Shown one piece after another: positions 26,496-35,534 of a stretch of 64,000 nt of DNA. Position 1 is the first letter of the stretch. Every line of letters starts with the position of its first letter. The position numbers and the translations under genes were made by a program. The DNA comes from an uncultured Flavobacteriales bacterium (lineage in GTDB: Bacteria > Bacteroidota > Bacteroidia > Flavobacteriales_D > Crocinitomicaceae), in contig CAIZQH010000011.1 of assembly GCA_903935095.1 (NCBI GenBank), forward strand, positions 1 through 64,000, read 5' to 3'. The notes under the pieces were generated by a model. The model was not told the DNA's origin, did not search any database, and saw only the letters and a program-made list of their open reading frames with translations.

Positions 26496-27773
26496 CTATT
26501 TTAGCTGAAAATACTGTTGAAAATAAGCCTCGGAAAATACCGGGTAATTCAAATACGTTGCATGATCTAATAAACGTTGCCAAAGTTCATTTCTCTGGTT
26601 TGGATCTTGAATTAATTCATGCTGAAACAAGTAAACAAACAATCGAAGAAACTCATCATAACCATAACGCAAATGAGTAAGGTCGATTTGCTGAAGGTAA
26701 ACGAGCGCTTTCTCGGTTTGTCCGACAAATATGGCATGTTGAACAAGCGCTAAATAATATACATTCAACTGTGAAAGATTGTACCAAAAGTGGACATTCG
26801 ACACATGTTTTTCGAAACCATAAAGGAAATTTGAAAAGTCCATAGTTGGGAAAACCAAGCATTGCACGTTCGAGACGAAAATGTACTCCAAGGTTCGCTC
26901 TGGATGCTTTTTGATTAAGTTAGACCATTCACGTAAAAGCTGGCTGCGTTCAACTGCGGACAATTCTGTCATTAGGTATAAGGCCGCGATGCGTCCATAT
27001 AGTATGGGGTGTAAATCAACGTTTAATACTGGAATGCGATTCAAGTGTTCTGCAGTGATTTGACGCCCATTCAACAAGTCCTTCCATATTAACACGCCGT
27101 TCGTAAAAATCACCGATTCCTCGTCGATATCCGGAAGTTGATTGACATACGAAATCCATGTTCCGTATTTCTTGTTTAATCCAGAATAATCGACAAACAT
27201 TTTTAAGACTAAGTCCCGAAACAATGGTATTTTGAGCAATTCCTGTTCAAATAATTCATCCTCTACATAGCGAAATTGACGCCCTACCACTACCCCAATC
27301 TTCAAAGCAAGCTCATAGGGTAAGTGAGCAAATGACCATTCATCCTGAGCTAGAATTACTTGTAAGGATTTCAAATCACGGCGGTAAATCAATTCGCGTA
27401 ATAACACGGAAAAGGAATAGGAAAAATCATCTTTCTGATAGAAACGATATTTAAACATATCTACCAACTTTGGAACATCTTGTTGGTCCACTCCCATGAA
27501 CAAATTCTCCCATTTTGGCCATTCATCTACTGAATGAAATCGATTCATGAAATCTCGATAGGATGAAAAACCAATGTATTTGGACAAGACATCCAAAGTA
27601 GATATACGAGGTTGATGGTATTCAATGATTCCAAATAAACGACGGAAAGTGTTGTACGAAATAAAAATGCCTGTTTTGGCATATAAGTCTTCAGCGAGTT
27701 CTTCACACTGCTTCCTTTTTTGGATTTTTTGTCCAAATACTTTTTCCACTTCTTGTTTTAATTCTACAATCAC
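26496..27773 (-). CDS. Putative HTH regulator with helical C-terminal region (paralogue of 11023-12273)
   Basis: 425 residues. The frame is open to an ATG at 27800, but those first nine codons cover the GTACA box conserved before the paralogue's start. A GTG at 27773 aligns exactly with the paralogue's ATG (ATG ATT GAA versus GTG ATT GTA GAA), so GTG is chosen. Residues ~40-75 hold FISYNTFRRLFGIIEYHQP and STLDVLSKYIGFSSYRDF, the probable HTH-like domain. The rest appears TPR-like helical (FSYSFSVLLRELIYRRD, YGTWISYVNQLP, LHPILYGRI, YPVFSEAYFQQYF). It diverges from a small lipoprotein gene. A regulator role is inference. Confidence 0.7.
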   Translation of the reverse strand: MIVELKQEVEKVFGQKIQKRKQCEELAEDLYAKTGIFISYNTFRRLFGIIEYHQPRISTLDVLSKYIGFSSYRDFMNRFHSVDEWPKWENLFMGVDQQDVPKLVDMFKYRFYQKDDFSYSFSVLLRELIYRRDLKSLQVILAQDEWSFAHLPYELALKIGVVVGRQFRYVEDELFEQELLKIPLFRDLVLKMFVDYSGLNKKYGTWISYVNQLPDIDEESVIFTNGVLIWKDLLNGRQITAEHLNRIPVLNVDLHPILYGRIAALYLMTELSAVERSQLLREWSNLIKKHPERTLEYIFVSNVQCLVFPTMDFSNFLYGFEKHVSNVHFWYNLSQLNVYYLALVQHAIFVGQTEKALVYLQQIDLTHLRYGYDEFLRLFVYLFQHELIQDPNQRNELWQRLLDHATYLNYPVFSEAYFQQYFQLK

Positions 27774-27800
27774 ATTGTAAATGTACCAATTGTGTACCAT
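27774..27800 (-). promoter_or_regulatory. Tandem GTACA box before the start codon (copy B)
   Basis: On the minus strand GGTACACAATT and GGTACATTTAC are tandem 11-bp units directly before GTG 27773. The two TGTAC cores (plus strand 27782 and 27793) have the same spacing and distance to the start as those at 12282 and 12293. If a longer protein began at 27800 it would translate through the box. Operator or promoter function is inference. Confidence 0.6.
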
Positions 27801-27852
27801 TATTCTAGTATAACTTAAGTATTTTCACCGAAAATATTGCTTCTTATTACTT

Positions 27853-28152
27853 ATGCTAACTTCTCTCAAAACTAGCGCTTGCGTTTTATCGTTAGGAATC
27901 CTTATACTAAGTTGTTCTCGAAAAGCAAACGATTATTCATACCTAGTTTCCTCCTACAGAAAAATACATTGCACCACCATGAATTCCCCAAAAATAACTT
28001 TGGCGGAACGTAAAAAGGTCATAGAGAAGATCAGCCGCTTGAAAAATGAATTTAACCAAGCGTTAAAATACCTGAAGCAAGAAGAAAAAGAAAAGTTAAA
28101 TGACATGATGTCTAAAGCCATTTCAGACATCCAACGAGGGAAATGCGAATGA
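27853..28152 (+). CDS. Small lipoprotein with helical tail
   Basis: 99 residues. A lipoprotein signal (TSACVLSLGILILSCSRK, lipobox ILSC) is followed by a charged helical domain (LAERKKVIEKISRLKNEF, LKQEEKEKLNDMMSKAIS) that may form a coiled coil. It is divergent from the HTH-repeat gene, with the GTACA box between them, which invites co-regulation. No family is recognised. Confidence 0.6.
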   Translation: MLTSLKTSACVLSLGILILSCSRKANDYSYLVSSYRKIHCTTMNSPKITLAERKKVIEKISRLKNEFNQALKYLKQEEKEKLNDMMSKAISDIQRGKCE

Positions 28153-28170
28153 GAATCGCATGAATTGATT

Positions 28171-28800
28171 TTATTCCATTGCCGTTTCCATCGTTTTCAG
28201 AAAGGTTTCTGGTTCTTGCGCGCCACTCACCGCATATTTTCGATCAAAAACAAAAAAGGGAACTCCTCGGACACCAAACTGTTGAGCAAGGTCTATATCC
28301 GCTTCTAATTCCTTTGTGTATTGACCACTCAGTATTTTCACATCAAGTGCAGTAGTGTTCAATCCAACTTCAGAGGCAAGTTCAACGAGAATATTCACAT
28401 CGTCCATGTTTTTTCCCTCGACAAAATGTGCTTCGAATAAGCGTTCTTCCATTTCGTGCTGAAATCCTTGGGTGCGCGCTTCATGTAATAATTGATGTGC
28501 CTTCATGGTATTCGCCAAGACTACTTGATCAAAATGATAATCGAGTCCGATGGCGCTACCAGATGCCGTAATCTGGGACATCATTTCACGCGCTTGTTCC
28601 TCTGGAAATCCTTTCATTTCTGCTAAGTACTGAAAGATAGAGACCGATGGATCCGTTTTTAAGTCTGGATTCAAGAGAAAGGACTTCCACTCTATTTCCA
28701 CATCCGCTCTTCCCTCGAATTGCGCCAAAGCCATGTCAAATTTTCGTTTACCCATGTAACAAAATGGACAAGCAATATCACTCCAGATTTCTATTTTCAT
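28171..28800 (-). CDS. DsbA-family oxidoreductase (FrnE-like)
   Basis: 209 residues, no signal peptide, so cytoplasmic. The thioredoxin-fold active site CPFC is at residues 11-14 (SDIACPFCYMGKR) and the cis-Pro loop reads VRGVPFFVFDRKYAVSGAQ. The large helical insertion (residues ~40-160) with LNPDLKTDP and VVLANTMKAHQLLHEA is typical of the FrnE/2-hydroxychromene-2-carboxylate isomerase-like group. Probable thiol-disulfide oxidoreductase of broad specificity. Ends 19 bp after the plus-strand small lipoprotein. Confidence 0.85.
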   Translation of the reverse strand: MKIEIWSDIACPFCYMGKRKFDMALAQFEGRADVEIEWKSFLLNPDLKTDPSVSIFQYLAEMKGFPEEQAREMMSQITASGSAIGLDYHFDQVVLANTMKAHQLLHEARTQGFQHEMEERLFEAHFVEGKNMDDVNILVELASEVGLNTTALDVKILSGQYTKELEADIDLAQQFGVRGVPFFVFDRKYAVSGAQEPETFLKTMETAME

Positions 28801-28927
28801 TTCCTTAGTTGTTCAGTGTACAAAACGTTTAAAGGGATTTACCTAAATTCACTGTGAATTTACAGAAAAGAAACATCCTCCGTTCAACAAATATGAGCTA
28901 TTCTTGTTCTAACTAAAACGAAACTAC

Positions 28928-29557
28928 ATGGGACTTGTGCGTATTGATAGACCGCAAATTGAACAGATGGATAAGATCCAACGCTTAAACCTGATCAATA
29001 GCTGTACGGGATATAAATCCGCAAATTTAATCGGTACGATTTCCAATTCAGGAAAAACTAATGTGGCGGTTTTCTCCTCGGTGACCCACCTAGGCAGCGA
29101 TCCTGCATTGATTGGATTCATCATTCGTCCAAGTTTTACTTCGAGAAATACGTACGCGAACATCAAAGAATACAGATATTTCTCCATTAATCATATTTAC
29201 AGCGACATCATTGAGGAAGCACATCAGTCCTCCGCAAACTACACAGCAGACGAAAGTGAATTTGAATACACCAACTTGGAAGCTGTTTACCATGGTGGCT
29301 GTCCGGTTCCATTTGTCAAAGGAAGTCCCGTAAAGTTGCTGTGTAAATTCGTCAACGAATACCTCATCAAAGAAAATGGCTGCATGCACCTTATCGCCTC
29401 GATTGAAGCAATTTTCTACGAAGAAGAACTCTTAGATAATGAGCATCATTTGCAATTGGAAAAAGGAAACGTGGTTACCATTTCTGGACTGAAAGCCTAC
29501 TCCCTACCTCACCTGTTGAAGGAGCTACCAAAAGCCACCATTCCGAAAAAGGAATAA
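28928..29557 (+). CDS. Flavin reductase-like (FMN-binding split-barrel) protein
   Basis: 209 residues. Features of flavin-reductase-like domains: SCTGYKSANLIGTISNSGKTNVAVFSSVTHLGSDPALIGFIIRP in the N-terminal half (the flavin-binding strand and loop), then YRYFSINHIY and HQSSANYTADESEFEY. Such domains bind FMN and use NAD(P)H, or serve as flavoprotein oxidoreductases. No partner monooxygenase is nearby. Diverges from the DsbA-like gene, with 127 bp between starts; the WYL regulator is convergent just downstream (2 bp). Confidence 0.8.
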   Translation: MGLVRIDRPQIEQMDKIQRLNLINSCTGYKSANLIGTISNSGKTNVAVFSSVTHLGSDPALIGFIIRPSFTSRNTYANIKEYRYFSINHIYSDIIEEAHQSSANYTADESEFEYTNLEAVYHGGCPVPFVKGSPVKLLCKFVNEYLIKENGCMHLIASIEAIFYEEELLDNEHHLQLEKGNVVTISGLKAYSLPHLLKELPKATIPKKE

Positions 29558-29558
29558 A

Positions 29559-30554
29559 CTATTTCACCTCTACACCGAATTCCCTGAATCGAGCCAATAA
29601 CATGTCTAATTCGTAAGTGCGATAGATGTACAATTCCACCACCATGTAATTGGGATGATCAACAACGATACGCTGACTTCTGTGCAGCAAGCGAACACGA
29701 ACGTAAGACATTGCCCAGTCCGTAAATTTAATACGAATGTATTCAGGCTCACTATCCTTAAACCGTGCCACACCCAAGCAATGCTTGAAGTAATCCTTTA
29801 ATCCCACTTTATGCGCTAAATCCGCATGGTGAAAATGGATGGTTCGCACGCTAGTATCCGGGTCATCGCCTTCTAATTGGGCAGGAGCAATGACGTAATC
29901 TTCAATCATGTCAAAAGCGAATATTTTGATGGTCCGTTTGAATTGATCTTCCGAATTTTCTTTGAAATCGACCGCCACTAGATAAAATCGTCCATCGTAA
30001 AACTTTACTTGCAACGGTGCTACTATCTGCAACTTGGAACGATAGGTAGTATGAATTGGTTTATACCAAAATTGAATCGCCTCTTGTGCGAAAATGCTTT
30101 GCACGATTTCCTTTACCAATCGCATGGCTTTCCCTCCGTCATCTAAGGCCGTAAACGAAAAAGATAGGACAGATTCTAATTGGGATCCTCCACTAGCGTC
30201 CGACGTGTCGAGGTCGAGTCCGAGGTTTTTCGCTAATTGATGCAGCATCATGGACTCCAAATTCTCCTGTAATTCCGCGTGCATGCCCGTTACTTCCATT
30301 AATTGATAGGAATGCTTCCTCGAAATATTGACATGTTTTAAATTCAAGCCCAAGTCTTCACGGATAAACTGCAAATCTCCTTCCAAGGTACGACGACTGA
30401 TTTTCTTCTGTTCCAACAAGGGTAACTGCTCATTCAAGTGCGCCAACATCTCCAGAAATGTAGCTCGCTTATTTGCTTGTCCACGTAAAAATTGTAACAA
30501 TACTTGAACGCGTCGACTTTGTGCAGTGAGTTGTAACATATTACGAAGGTACAT
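29559..30554 (-). CDS. WYL-domain transcriptional regulator
   Basis: 331 residues. The N-terminal ~90 residues are a DeoR/YafY-like winged helix (VLLQFLRGQANKRATFLEML, KKISRRTLEGDLQFIREDLG). A WYL domain follows (FWYKPIHTTYRSKLQIVAPLQVKFYDGRFYLVAVD) and a C-terminal WCX-like part (EYIRIKFTDWAMSYVRVRLL). WYL proteins are ligand-responsive regulators, often of stress, DNA damage or defence genes; no defence genes are visible next to it. A second in-frame ATG at 30539 is possible. Convergent with the flavin-reductase-like gene. Confidence 0.85.
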   Translation of the reverse strand: MYLRNMLQLTAQSRRVQVLLQFLRGQANKRATFLEMLAHLNEQLPLLEQKKISRRTLEGDLQFIREDLGLNLKHVNISRKHSYQLMEVTGMHAELQENLESMMLHQLAKNLGLDLDTSDASGGSQLESVLSFSFTALDDGGKAMRLVKEIVQSIFAQEAIQFWYKPIHTTYRSKLQIVAPLQVKFYDGRFYLVAVDFKENSEDQFKRTIKIFAFDMIEDYVIAPAQLEGDDPDTSVRTIHFHHADLAHKVGLKDYFKHCLGVARFKDSEPEYIRIKFTDWAMSYVRVRLLHRSQRIVVDHPNYMVVELYIYRTYELDMLLARFREFGVEVK

Positions 30555-30653
30555 TTTATTCCGTAATATAATTGCGGTGTAATATTTTTTCTGCTCGTTT
30601 TCGAAAATGGAAAGAAAAAAACAATATTTTTAAAGAAATAAAACAATAAACGA

Positions 30654-30824
30654 ATGGAACAAAACGCACAACTACAAGCTGAAATCGACCAATTGACCAC
30701 ACAATTAACGGGAGATTTGTTCTCAGACATGGATTTGAAGGATCAAATTCACAATTTGGAAATGAAGTTGAATGGTGTGCGTCCGATGGACAGTCACATC
30801 GATTGTGTGGGATGTGGTTCGTAA
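30654..30824 (+). CDS. Tiny acidic protein with C-terminal CVGCGS motif
   Basis: A 56-residue reading frame, below common ORF cut-offs, with ATG 30654 and TAA 30822. The N-terminal half is a predicted helix with heptad-like leucines (QLQAEIDQLTTQLTGDLFSD), then DQIHNLEMKLNGVRPMDSHI and the end DCVGCGS. The last residues hold two cysteines that could bind a metal or react with a partner. I recall similar short proteins in Flavobacteria, but this is not verified. Divergent from the WYL gene, convergent with the phosphatase-like gene. Confidence 0.65.
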   Translation: MEQNAQLQAEIDQLTTQLTGDLFSDMDLKDQIHNLEMKLNGVRPMDSHIDCVGCGS

Positions 30825-30830
30825 TCTAAC

Positions 30831-31772
30831 TTACTGAAACAATTCCCAAAGTACTCTTCCGTTTGATTTCAATGAATGCAACTGGAGCAATTCTCCTATG
30901 GTTGCATTGACATCAATGAGTTCTGCCGCTTGATTGAGGTAAGTCCCTTGTTTAAAGTCTGGGCCGAAACTCCATAAGTGAATGCGTCGGCATCCCTCAC
31001 AATCACATCCGTGGGAGATAAATCCGTTTGCTACACCATCCGAATGTCTTCCGTGGTCATTCGTAACAAACATGGTCGTTTTACCTAGGTAAGTTGGATC
31101 GTTTTCCAAGAATTTCCAGATTTCATGAACCATGGAATCGGTTTGTTGAATCCCGCGAATATATGCATTCCAATCGCCATTATGTCCAGAAAAGTCCGGC
31201 TCACGGAAATTAACAAATAACACTTTAGGTTTACGAACCTCCAACGCATACATTACGCGTTTAAAGGTGATGGAATCATGACGGTATCCTGTTCCGAGTC
31301 CATTGACACCGCAATCTGTTGAGGCAATGTACTTCTTCTTCCAATTGGAATCTTTGCAGTCGGATAATACTTGCAGCTTGTCCTTGCTGGTAATTAGCCA
31401 AACCAAACTCGCCTCATCCGGATGTTTTTTCAAGTAATGTTGAAAGATTCCTGGATTCTGCGGGTATTCACCACCGGTGTTGTTGATGGATTGATAAATG
31501 CCAGTCGTTAAGGCAGTGTGGCCATTTGTTGTCCACGTTTCACCTAGATTATAAAAATAAGAATGCGTGCAGCCAACTGGTGCCATAACTGAATCCATGT
31601 AGTGAACATTTGGCCGACCTGATTGCCCCCAGCTTTCTGAATAACGCGGACCGTCGATAACCACTACCACGACATTTTTTGTCTGATAAATGCGGTCGAT
31701 TACTTTTTCACTGGCGCAAGAATGTATCCAAGTGAGTCCGATAAGCACGAAAATGACGCTGATGATACGCAT
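30831..31772 (-). CDS. Alkaline phosphatase superfamily lipoprotein
   Basis: 313 residues with a lipoprotein signal (RIISVIFVLIGLTWIHSC, lipobox IHSC). Alkaline-phosphatase/sulfatase-type metal-binding positions are apparent: VVVIDGPRYSE, TTNGHTALTTG (nucleophile region), EPDFSGHNGD and TNDHGRHSDG, and HGCDCEGCRRIHLW near the end. The enzyme should hydrolyse phosphate, sulfate or phosphonate esters in the periplasm; substrate unknown. Last gene of a minus-strand run from guaA (34 bp after the VOC gene). Confidence 0.75.
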   Translation of the reverse strand: MRIISVIFVLIGLTWIHSCASEKVIDRIYQTKNVVVVVIDGPRYSESWGQSGRPNVHYMDSVMAPVGCTHSYFYNLGETWTTNGHTALTTGIYQSINNTGGEYPQNPGIFQHYLKKHPDEASLVWLITSKDKLQVLSDCKDSNWKKKYIASTDCGVNGLGTGYRHDSITFKRVMYALEVRKPKVLFVNFREPDFSGHNGDWNAYIRGIQQTDSMVHEIWKFLENDPTYLGKTTMFVTNDHGRHSDGVANGFISHGCDCEGCRRIHLWSFGPDFKQGTYLNQAAELIDVNATIGELLQLHSLKSNGRVLWELFQ

Positions 31773-31806
31773 CCACTAATGTACATTTTTTTCGTGTAAT
31801 CTTCTC

Positions 31807-32877
31807 TTAATCTTTGATACGTGAAAAACGCAAGAACTTTAACATGAAGTCCGGAAGCGGTTTCATTGGGTCTCTTTTCTCCACATTCAAGAACAATCCC
31901 CATTTCTCGACAATCGGAACTTTGAATACTTCGATCATCTCAATCAAGGTACCGTCCGGATCATCAATGTACACACAATGAACTTTGGTATTTCCCATGC
32001 TCAATGCCGACTGACTATCGCAGCTAAATGGGAATCCTTTTGCGGACATGACTTTTTCCAAGTCACGCATGCCTTTTACATCGAGTCCTAAATGAACAAA
32101 TCCATAATCTCCCCAGATGCGTCCCTTGAATATTTTTTGAGGAACTCGGTCCACAGCCTGAACCAATTCGATGTAATTTTTACCGGTTACTTTTCCGAAT
32201 CCACCACCAGTTGGTTTGGATTTCGTCAACAAAACTCTTCGGAAACGTTCAGTCCCATTTGGCAATTCACTCCAATCAGAAAAAATAGCTGTTTGATCAA
32301 AAACGACCTCATCGTAACCCAAAATATCGCGGTATAACTTCATGGATTCATCGGCATTCTTCACACCTATACTGAGTCCCACAACTCCACCGGAATGATG
32401 TCCAGTATTCGAATAAAATTCTTTGTTCTCCACAAATTGAAATAGGTTTCCATCGGGATCGTTGATGAAAAATCCTTTGCGTTGATCTGGTCCGGCTTGA
32501 ATGGATTTAATAGGAGCTAAATTCTTTACGAAATCATGACTTTCCTGAATATTGCGCGATTTCATTTGAACCGCATTGATTCCTAAATCTCCCCAAGCAA
32601 AAGCGTTTAAGTTTCCTTTTCCTTTAAAGGATGTTGCTTCGATGACTTCCATCGCACAACCTCCTTGTAGGTTCATGATCATACTTGCACGCTTGGTCAT
32701 GGTCACACCATGGGTATATACATCCATCAACGGAGCCGCCTGAACGGAATCAAAAAAGGGAATATCCAATCCAAATAATTTGCGGTAAAGCGGGAGGATT
32801 TTATTCATGTCACTGACAGCTACTCCGATGTGCTGCATTCCATTGACATTCACGTATGTTGACTTCATGCTATTCAA
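31807..32877 (-). CDS. Tandem VOC-domain (glyoxalase/dioxygenase-like) protein
   Basis: 356 residues with two vicinal-oxygen-chelate halves: GMQHIGVAVSDMNKILPLYR with FINDPDGNLFQFVE, and VVGLSIGVKNADESMKLYRD with VYIDDPDGTLIEMIE. VOC enzymes are glyoxalases, extradiol dioxygenases, isomerases or resistance proteins. The function here is unknown; it is not a 4-hydroxyphenylpyruvate dioxygenase because its Fe-binding triad and C-terminal helix signature are not seen. Directly downstream of hemF (5 bp). Another ATG lies at 32868. Confidence 0.75.
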   Translation of the reverse strand: MNSMKSTYVNVNGMQHIGVAVSDMNKILPLYRKLFGLDIPFFDSVQAAPLMDVYTHGVTMTKRASMIMNLQGGCAMEVIEATSFKGKGNLNAFAWGDLGINAVQMKSRNIQESHDFVKNLAPIKSIQAGPDQRKGFFINDPDGNLFQFVENKEFYSNTGHHSGGVVGLSIGVKNADESMKLYRDILGYDEVVFDQTAIFSDWSELPNGTERFRRVLLTKSKPTGGGFGKVTGKNYIELVQAVDRVPQKIFKGRIWGDYGFVHLGLDVKGMRDLEKVMSAKGFPFSCDSQSALSMGNTKVHCVYIDDPDGTLIEMIEVFKVPIVEKWGLFLNVEKRDPMKPLPDFMLKFLRFSRIKD

Positions 32878-32882
32878 ACTAT

Positions 32883-33782
32883 TTAATTCTTTATAAATTC
32901 ATGCGTTTGTTTCAAAAACGCAAGTGTCACAGCTTCTTCTGAACCTTCCTCCAACTCCAGGTTATATTCCCAGTTTGCTCTGGGTGGCATACTCATGAGT
33001 ATGGACTCCGTTCGTCCACCAGAATAAATACCAAATTTTGTTCCTCGGTCGTGCAGTAAGTTGAATTCAACATACCGTCCTCGACGCAATGCTTGCCAAT
33101 TCAATTCTTGTTCACTTGCCTCATTCAGATGAATGGAATCCACTTGATGCTTGTAAGCTACTGGAAATAACCTTCCAAGGGAAAGGCAATAGTCAAAAAT
33201 ATCTATTTTGGACAAGCCACAGGTTTCATCCAAATGATCGAAGAAAATACCACCAATTCCACGAGATTCTTCACGATGTGGTAAAAAGAAATAGCGATCT
33301 GCCCATTCTTTGAATTTTGGATAAAAGTCCGTTGAATACTGATCAGAAACCTCTTTTAACTGTTGATGAAAATCAGTTGCTAATTGTTGGTCTACATAAT
33401 GTGGTGTCAAATCGATTCCTCCACCAAACCAATATTCTGCGCCATTATCCAATTCGAAATAGCGGACATTCATGTGAATGATCGGATGTCGTGGATGTCG
33501 TGGATGCAAAACGATGGAAACGCCGGTCGCAAAAAAGTGTTCTCCTTCTAGATTCAATTGCTTTTTCATCGCTGGAGAAACAGGTCCATGCACCGCCGAA
33601 AAGGCTACTCCACCTTTTTCGAAGATGTTTCCATTTTCTATGGTTCGGGTAAATCCACCACCGCCCTCCTCTCGCTCCCAAGGATCTTCCTTAAATTTTG
33701 CCTGTCCATCAATTTCCTCTAGGGAATGGCAAATGTGCAACTGTAATGCTCGAAAAGCTTCTTCAATTTCTATTCGCATCAT
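32883..33782 (-). CDS. hemF: Oxygen-dependent coproporphyrinogen III oxidase
   Basis: 299 residues, the usual size. It carries family hallmarks in order: HPRHPIIHMNVRYFE, YWFGGGIDLTPHYVD, FFLPHREESRGIGGIFFD, RRGRYVEFNLLHDRGTKFGI and SILMSMPPRANW. The enzyme converts coproporphyrinogen III to protoporphyrinogen IX with O2, the aerobic route of haem synthesis (EC 1.3.3.3). The conserved histidines in HMNVRY, LTPHY and HREE are present. Two bp separate its start from the upstream LysM gene's stop codon and 5 bp its stop from the VOC start. Confidence 0.95.
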   Translation of the reverse strand: MMRIEIEEAFRALQLHICHSLEEIDGQAKFKEDPWEREEGGGGFTRTIENGNIFEKGGVAFSAVHGPVSPAMKKQLNLEGEHFFATGVSIVLHPRHPRHPIIHMNVRYFELDNGAEYWFGGGIDLTPHYVDQQLATDFHQQLKEVSDQYSTDFYPKFKEWADRYFFLPHREESRGIGGIFFDHLDETCGLSKIDIFDYCLSLGRLFPVAYKHQVDSIHLNEASEQELNWQALRRGRYVEFNLLHDRGTKFGIYSGGRTESILMSMPPRANWEYNLELEEGSEEAVTLAFLKQTHEFIKN

Positions 33783-33784
33783 AC

Positions 33785-35524
33785 TTATTCTGGCTTCGAT
33801 TCAAATTCTTTAAAGTCTAAAACAAACCCTGAAGTATTTTGGAATCCATTTCCGACTCCTTGTTGAATCAGTTGATAATTACTAATGACTCCGTTTTGTT
33901 TATTACTTTGATTCACCAACTGTCGGCAGATCATTAATGTGGCATCGAATCCCAAGCAGGACATTCTGCTCACATCTGCCGAGTACGTTTTTCTGTATTT
34001 CTTGTGAAAGGTCATAACACTTGGTGAGTGATATGAAAAATAGCTTGGACTAGCATACGTAAACGCATACTTATTCGCGATCGTTCCGCTTACCTCTTTC
34101 CATTCCAACCATTCTTTCAAGCCATACACATGTACTTTTTCGTTGGACTTATATTTCTCCAACAAGGGAAGTACTTTTGCTTTATCCGTACTGAGTACCA
34201 TATAAATGATTTCATCATTCATAAACTCATATTGCTGATAGTTTTTCCAAGTTGCCTCGATGATTTTTGCTTTGGAAACAGAAGATGGCACATTGCGAAA
34301 AGCCGTTAAAAACAATTGATCCGTTTTCTTATCCACTTCTGACTCACCTTTAATTAAAACAACGGTTTGATTCACAAAATGCCGATGAACACTCCACGCC
34401 AATTGATCCATTAAATTGGCCGTCGACGGAGATAAACAAATGGCATTCGGATTTCCAATTAACTCACTTTCCTTCATGGAAACTGGAAATGCAACGGTGA
34501 TGTCATTTTTTCGAGCGAATGCACTCACTATTTCGGCCTCTCGTTGTTGCAAAGGAGCAAAAATAATGTCCATGCTCAATAATTCTGGCCTAGCTAAAAT
34601 CATCGTAAGATTTTCATTGGCTGATTCATAATCATAGACGTGGAAGACGGCATTCAATCCTAGGTGTGACAAAGAATCCAAAGCTAATTTTGCCCCCATG
34701 TAATAATCCAAGGCAGCCCCTGAAACAAAGCGATTGTAACTCGTTGTTGAATCTAAATTCAAGGGTAAGAAAAGTGCCACTTCATAGGATTTTCGAGCGG
34801 AAAAACGAAGTTCATTCAGTGCATTACTCACCTTTTTATCGGGAACCTCTCGTATTGGAATGTGTGCTACTTTTTCTTTTTTCACCGGAATACGAATGGT
34901 TTGTCCAGGACTCACACGACTTGAACTTAGGTGATTCAAGGCCTGCAATTCTGGAACCGGAACCATGAATCTTTTGGACAAAGTGTATAGCGATTCTTGA
35001 GGCAAGACCACATGAGAAATGATGTCATCCGTAAAGGAAATGTTAAATTTTGCTTGAGCGACCTCGCTTGGCTTTGGGATTTCTTGCGTCATCACCTCCA
35101 CTGAGGTGGAAAGCTCATCGGTTTGAATACGTGCTATTGCGTTGGGAATGGTTAAACGTTGGTTCAACTTCAGTCCGTTTTTCGTCGACGGATTGTATTT
35201 GATGATGCTATCCATCGAAACATCGTACAACTTCGATACAAAGTATAGTGTTTCTTTTTGAACCACAGTGTGCTTCACCGTCCGACGCTGAACGGGGATA
35301 AACACAACTTCACCCGTAGTTAGTCCACGCTCAATTCCGGGATTCATGTTCAAAATATCTTCAGCTGGACAGGCATACATTTGCTGCAATCCATACAAAT
35401 TATTGCCATCGGCAACCGTATGAACATAACATTTCTTTCCCTCTCGCTCTGTAATTTGAGCATATTGTTGTCCATGGACAAGCAAGGCACTCAACAACAA
35501 AAAGAACAACAAGGGTTTTTTCAT
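33785..35524 (-). CDS. LysM protein with receptor-like (type 1 PBP) C-terminal region
   Basis: 579 residues with a Sec signal peptide (KKPLLFFLLLSALLVHGQ). Three LysM domains of ~45 residues follow (residues ~25-80, 85-130 and 165-215; NNLYGLQQMYACPAEDILNMNP, ETLYFVSKLYDVSMDSIIKYNP, ESLYTLSKRFMVPVPELQALN), predicted to bind peptidoglycan. The rest (VALFLPLNLDSTTSY, AFARKNDITVAFPVSM, VVLIKGESEVDKK) resembles the ligand-binding fold of periplasmic amino-acid receptors. The combination is frequent in Bacteroidota near guaA. Signal sensing is inference. Probable second gene of the guaA operon. Confidence 0.8.
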   Translation of the reverse strand: MKKPLLFFLLLSALLVHGQQYAQITEREGKKCYVHTVADGNNLYGLQQMYACPAEDILNMNPGIERGLTTGEVVFIPVQRRTVKHTVVQKETLYFVSKLYDVSMDSIIKYNPSTKNGLKLNQRLTIPNAIARIQTDELSTSVEVMTQEIPKPSEVAQAKFNISFTDDIISHVVLPQESLYTLSKRFMVPVPELQALNHLSSSRVSPGQTIRIPVKKEKVAHIPIREVPDKKVSNALNELRFSARKSYEVALFLPLNLDSTTSYNRFVSGAALDYYMGAKLALDSLSHLGLNAVFHVYDYESANENLTMILARPELLSMDIIFAPLQQREAEIVSAFARKNDITVAFPVSMKESELIGNPNAICLSPSTANLMDQLAWSVHRHFVNQTVVLIKGESEVDKKTDQLFLTAFRNVPSSVSKAKIIEATWKNYQQYEFMNDEIIYMVLSTDKAKVLPLLEKYKSNEKVHVYGLKEWLEWKEVSGTIANKYAFTYASPSYFSYHSPSVMTFHKKYRKTYSADVSRMSCLGFDATLMICRQLVNQSNKQNGVISNYQLIQQGVGNGFQNTSGFVLDFKEFESKPE

Positions 35525-35534
35525 GTGATGAAGA

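Noticed and set aside
31807..32877. 4-hydroxyphenylpyruvate dioxygenase
   Set aside because: Two VOC halves are present but the HPPD C-terminal signature and clear Fe triad are not.
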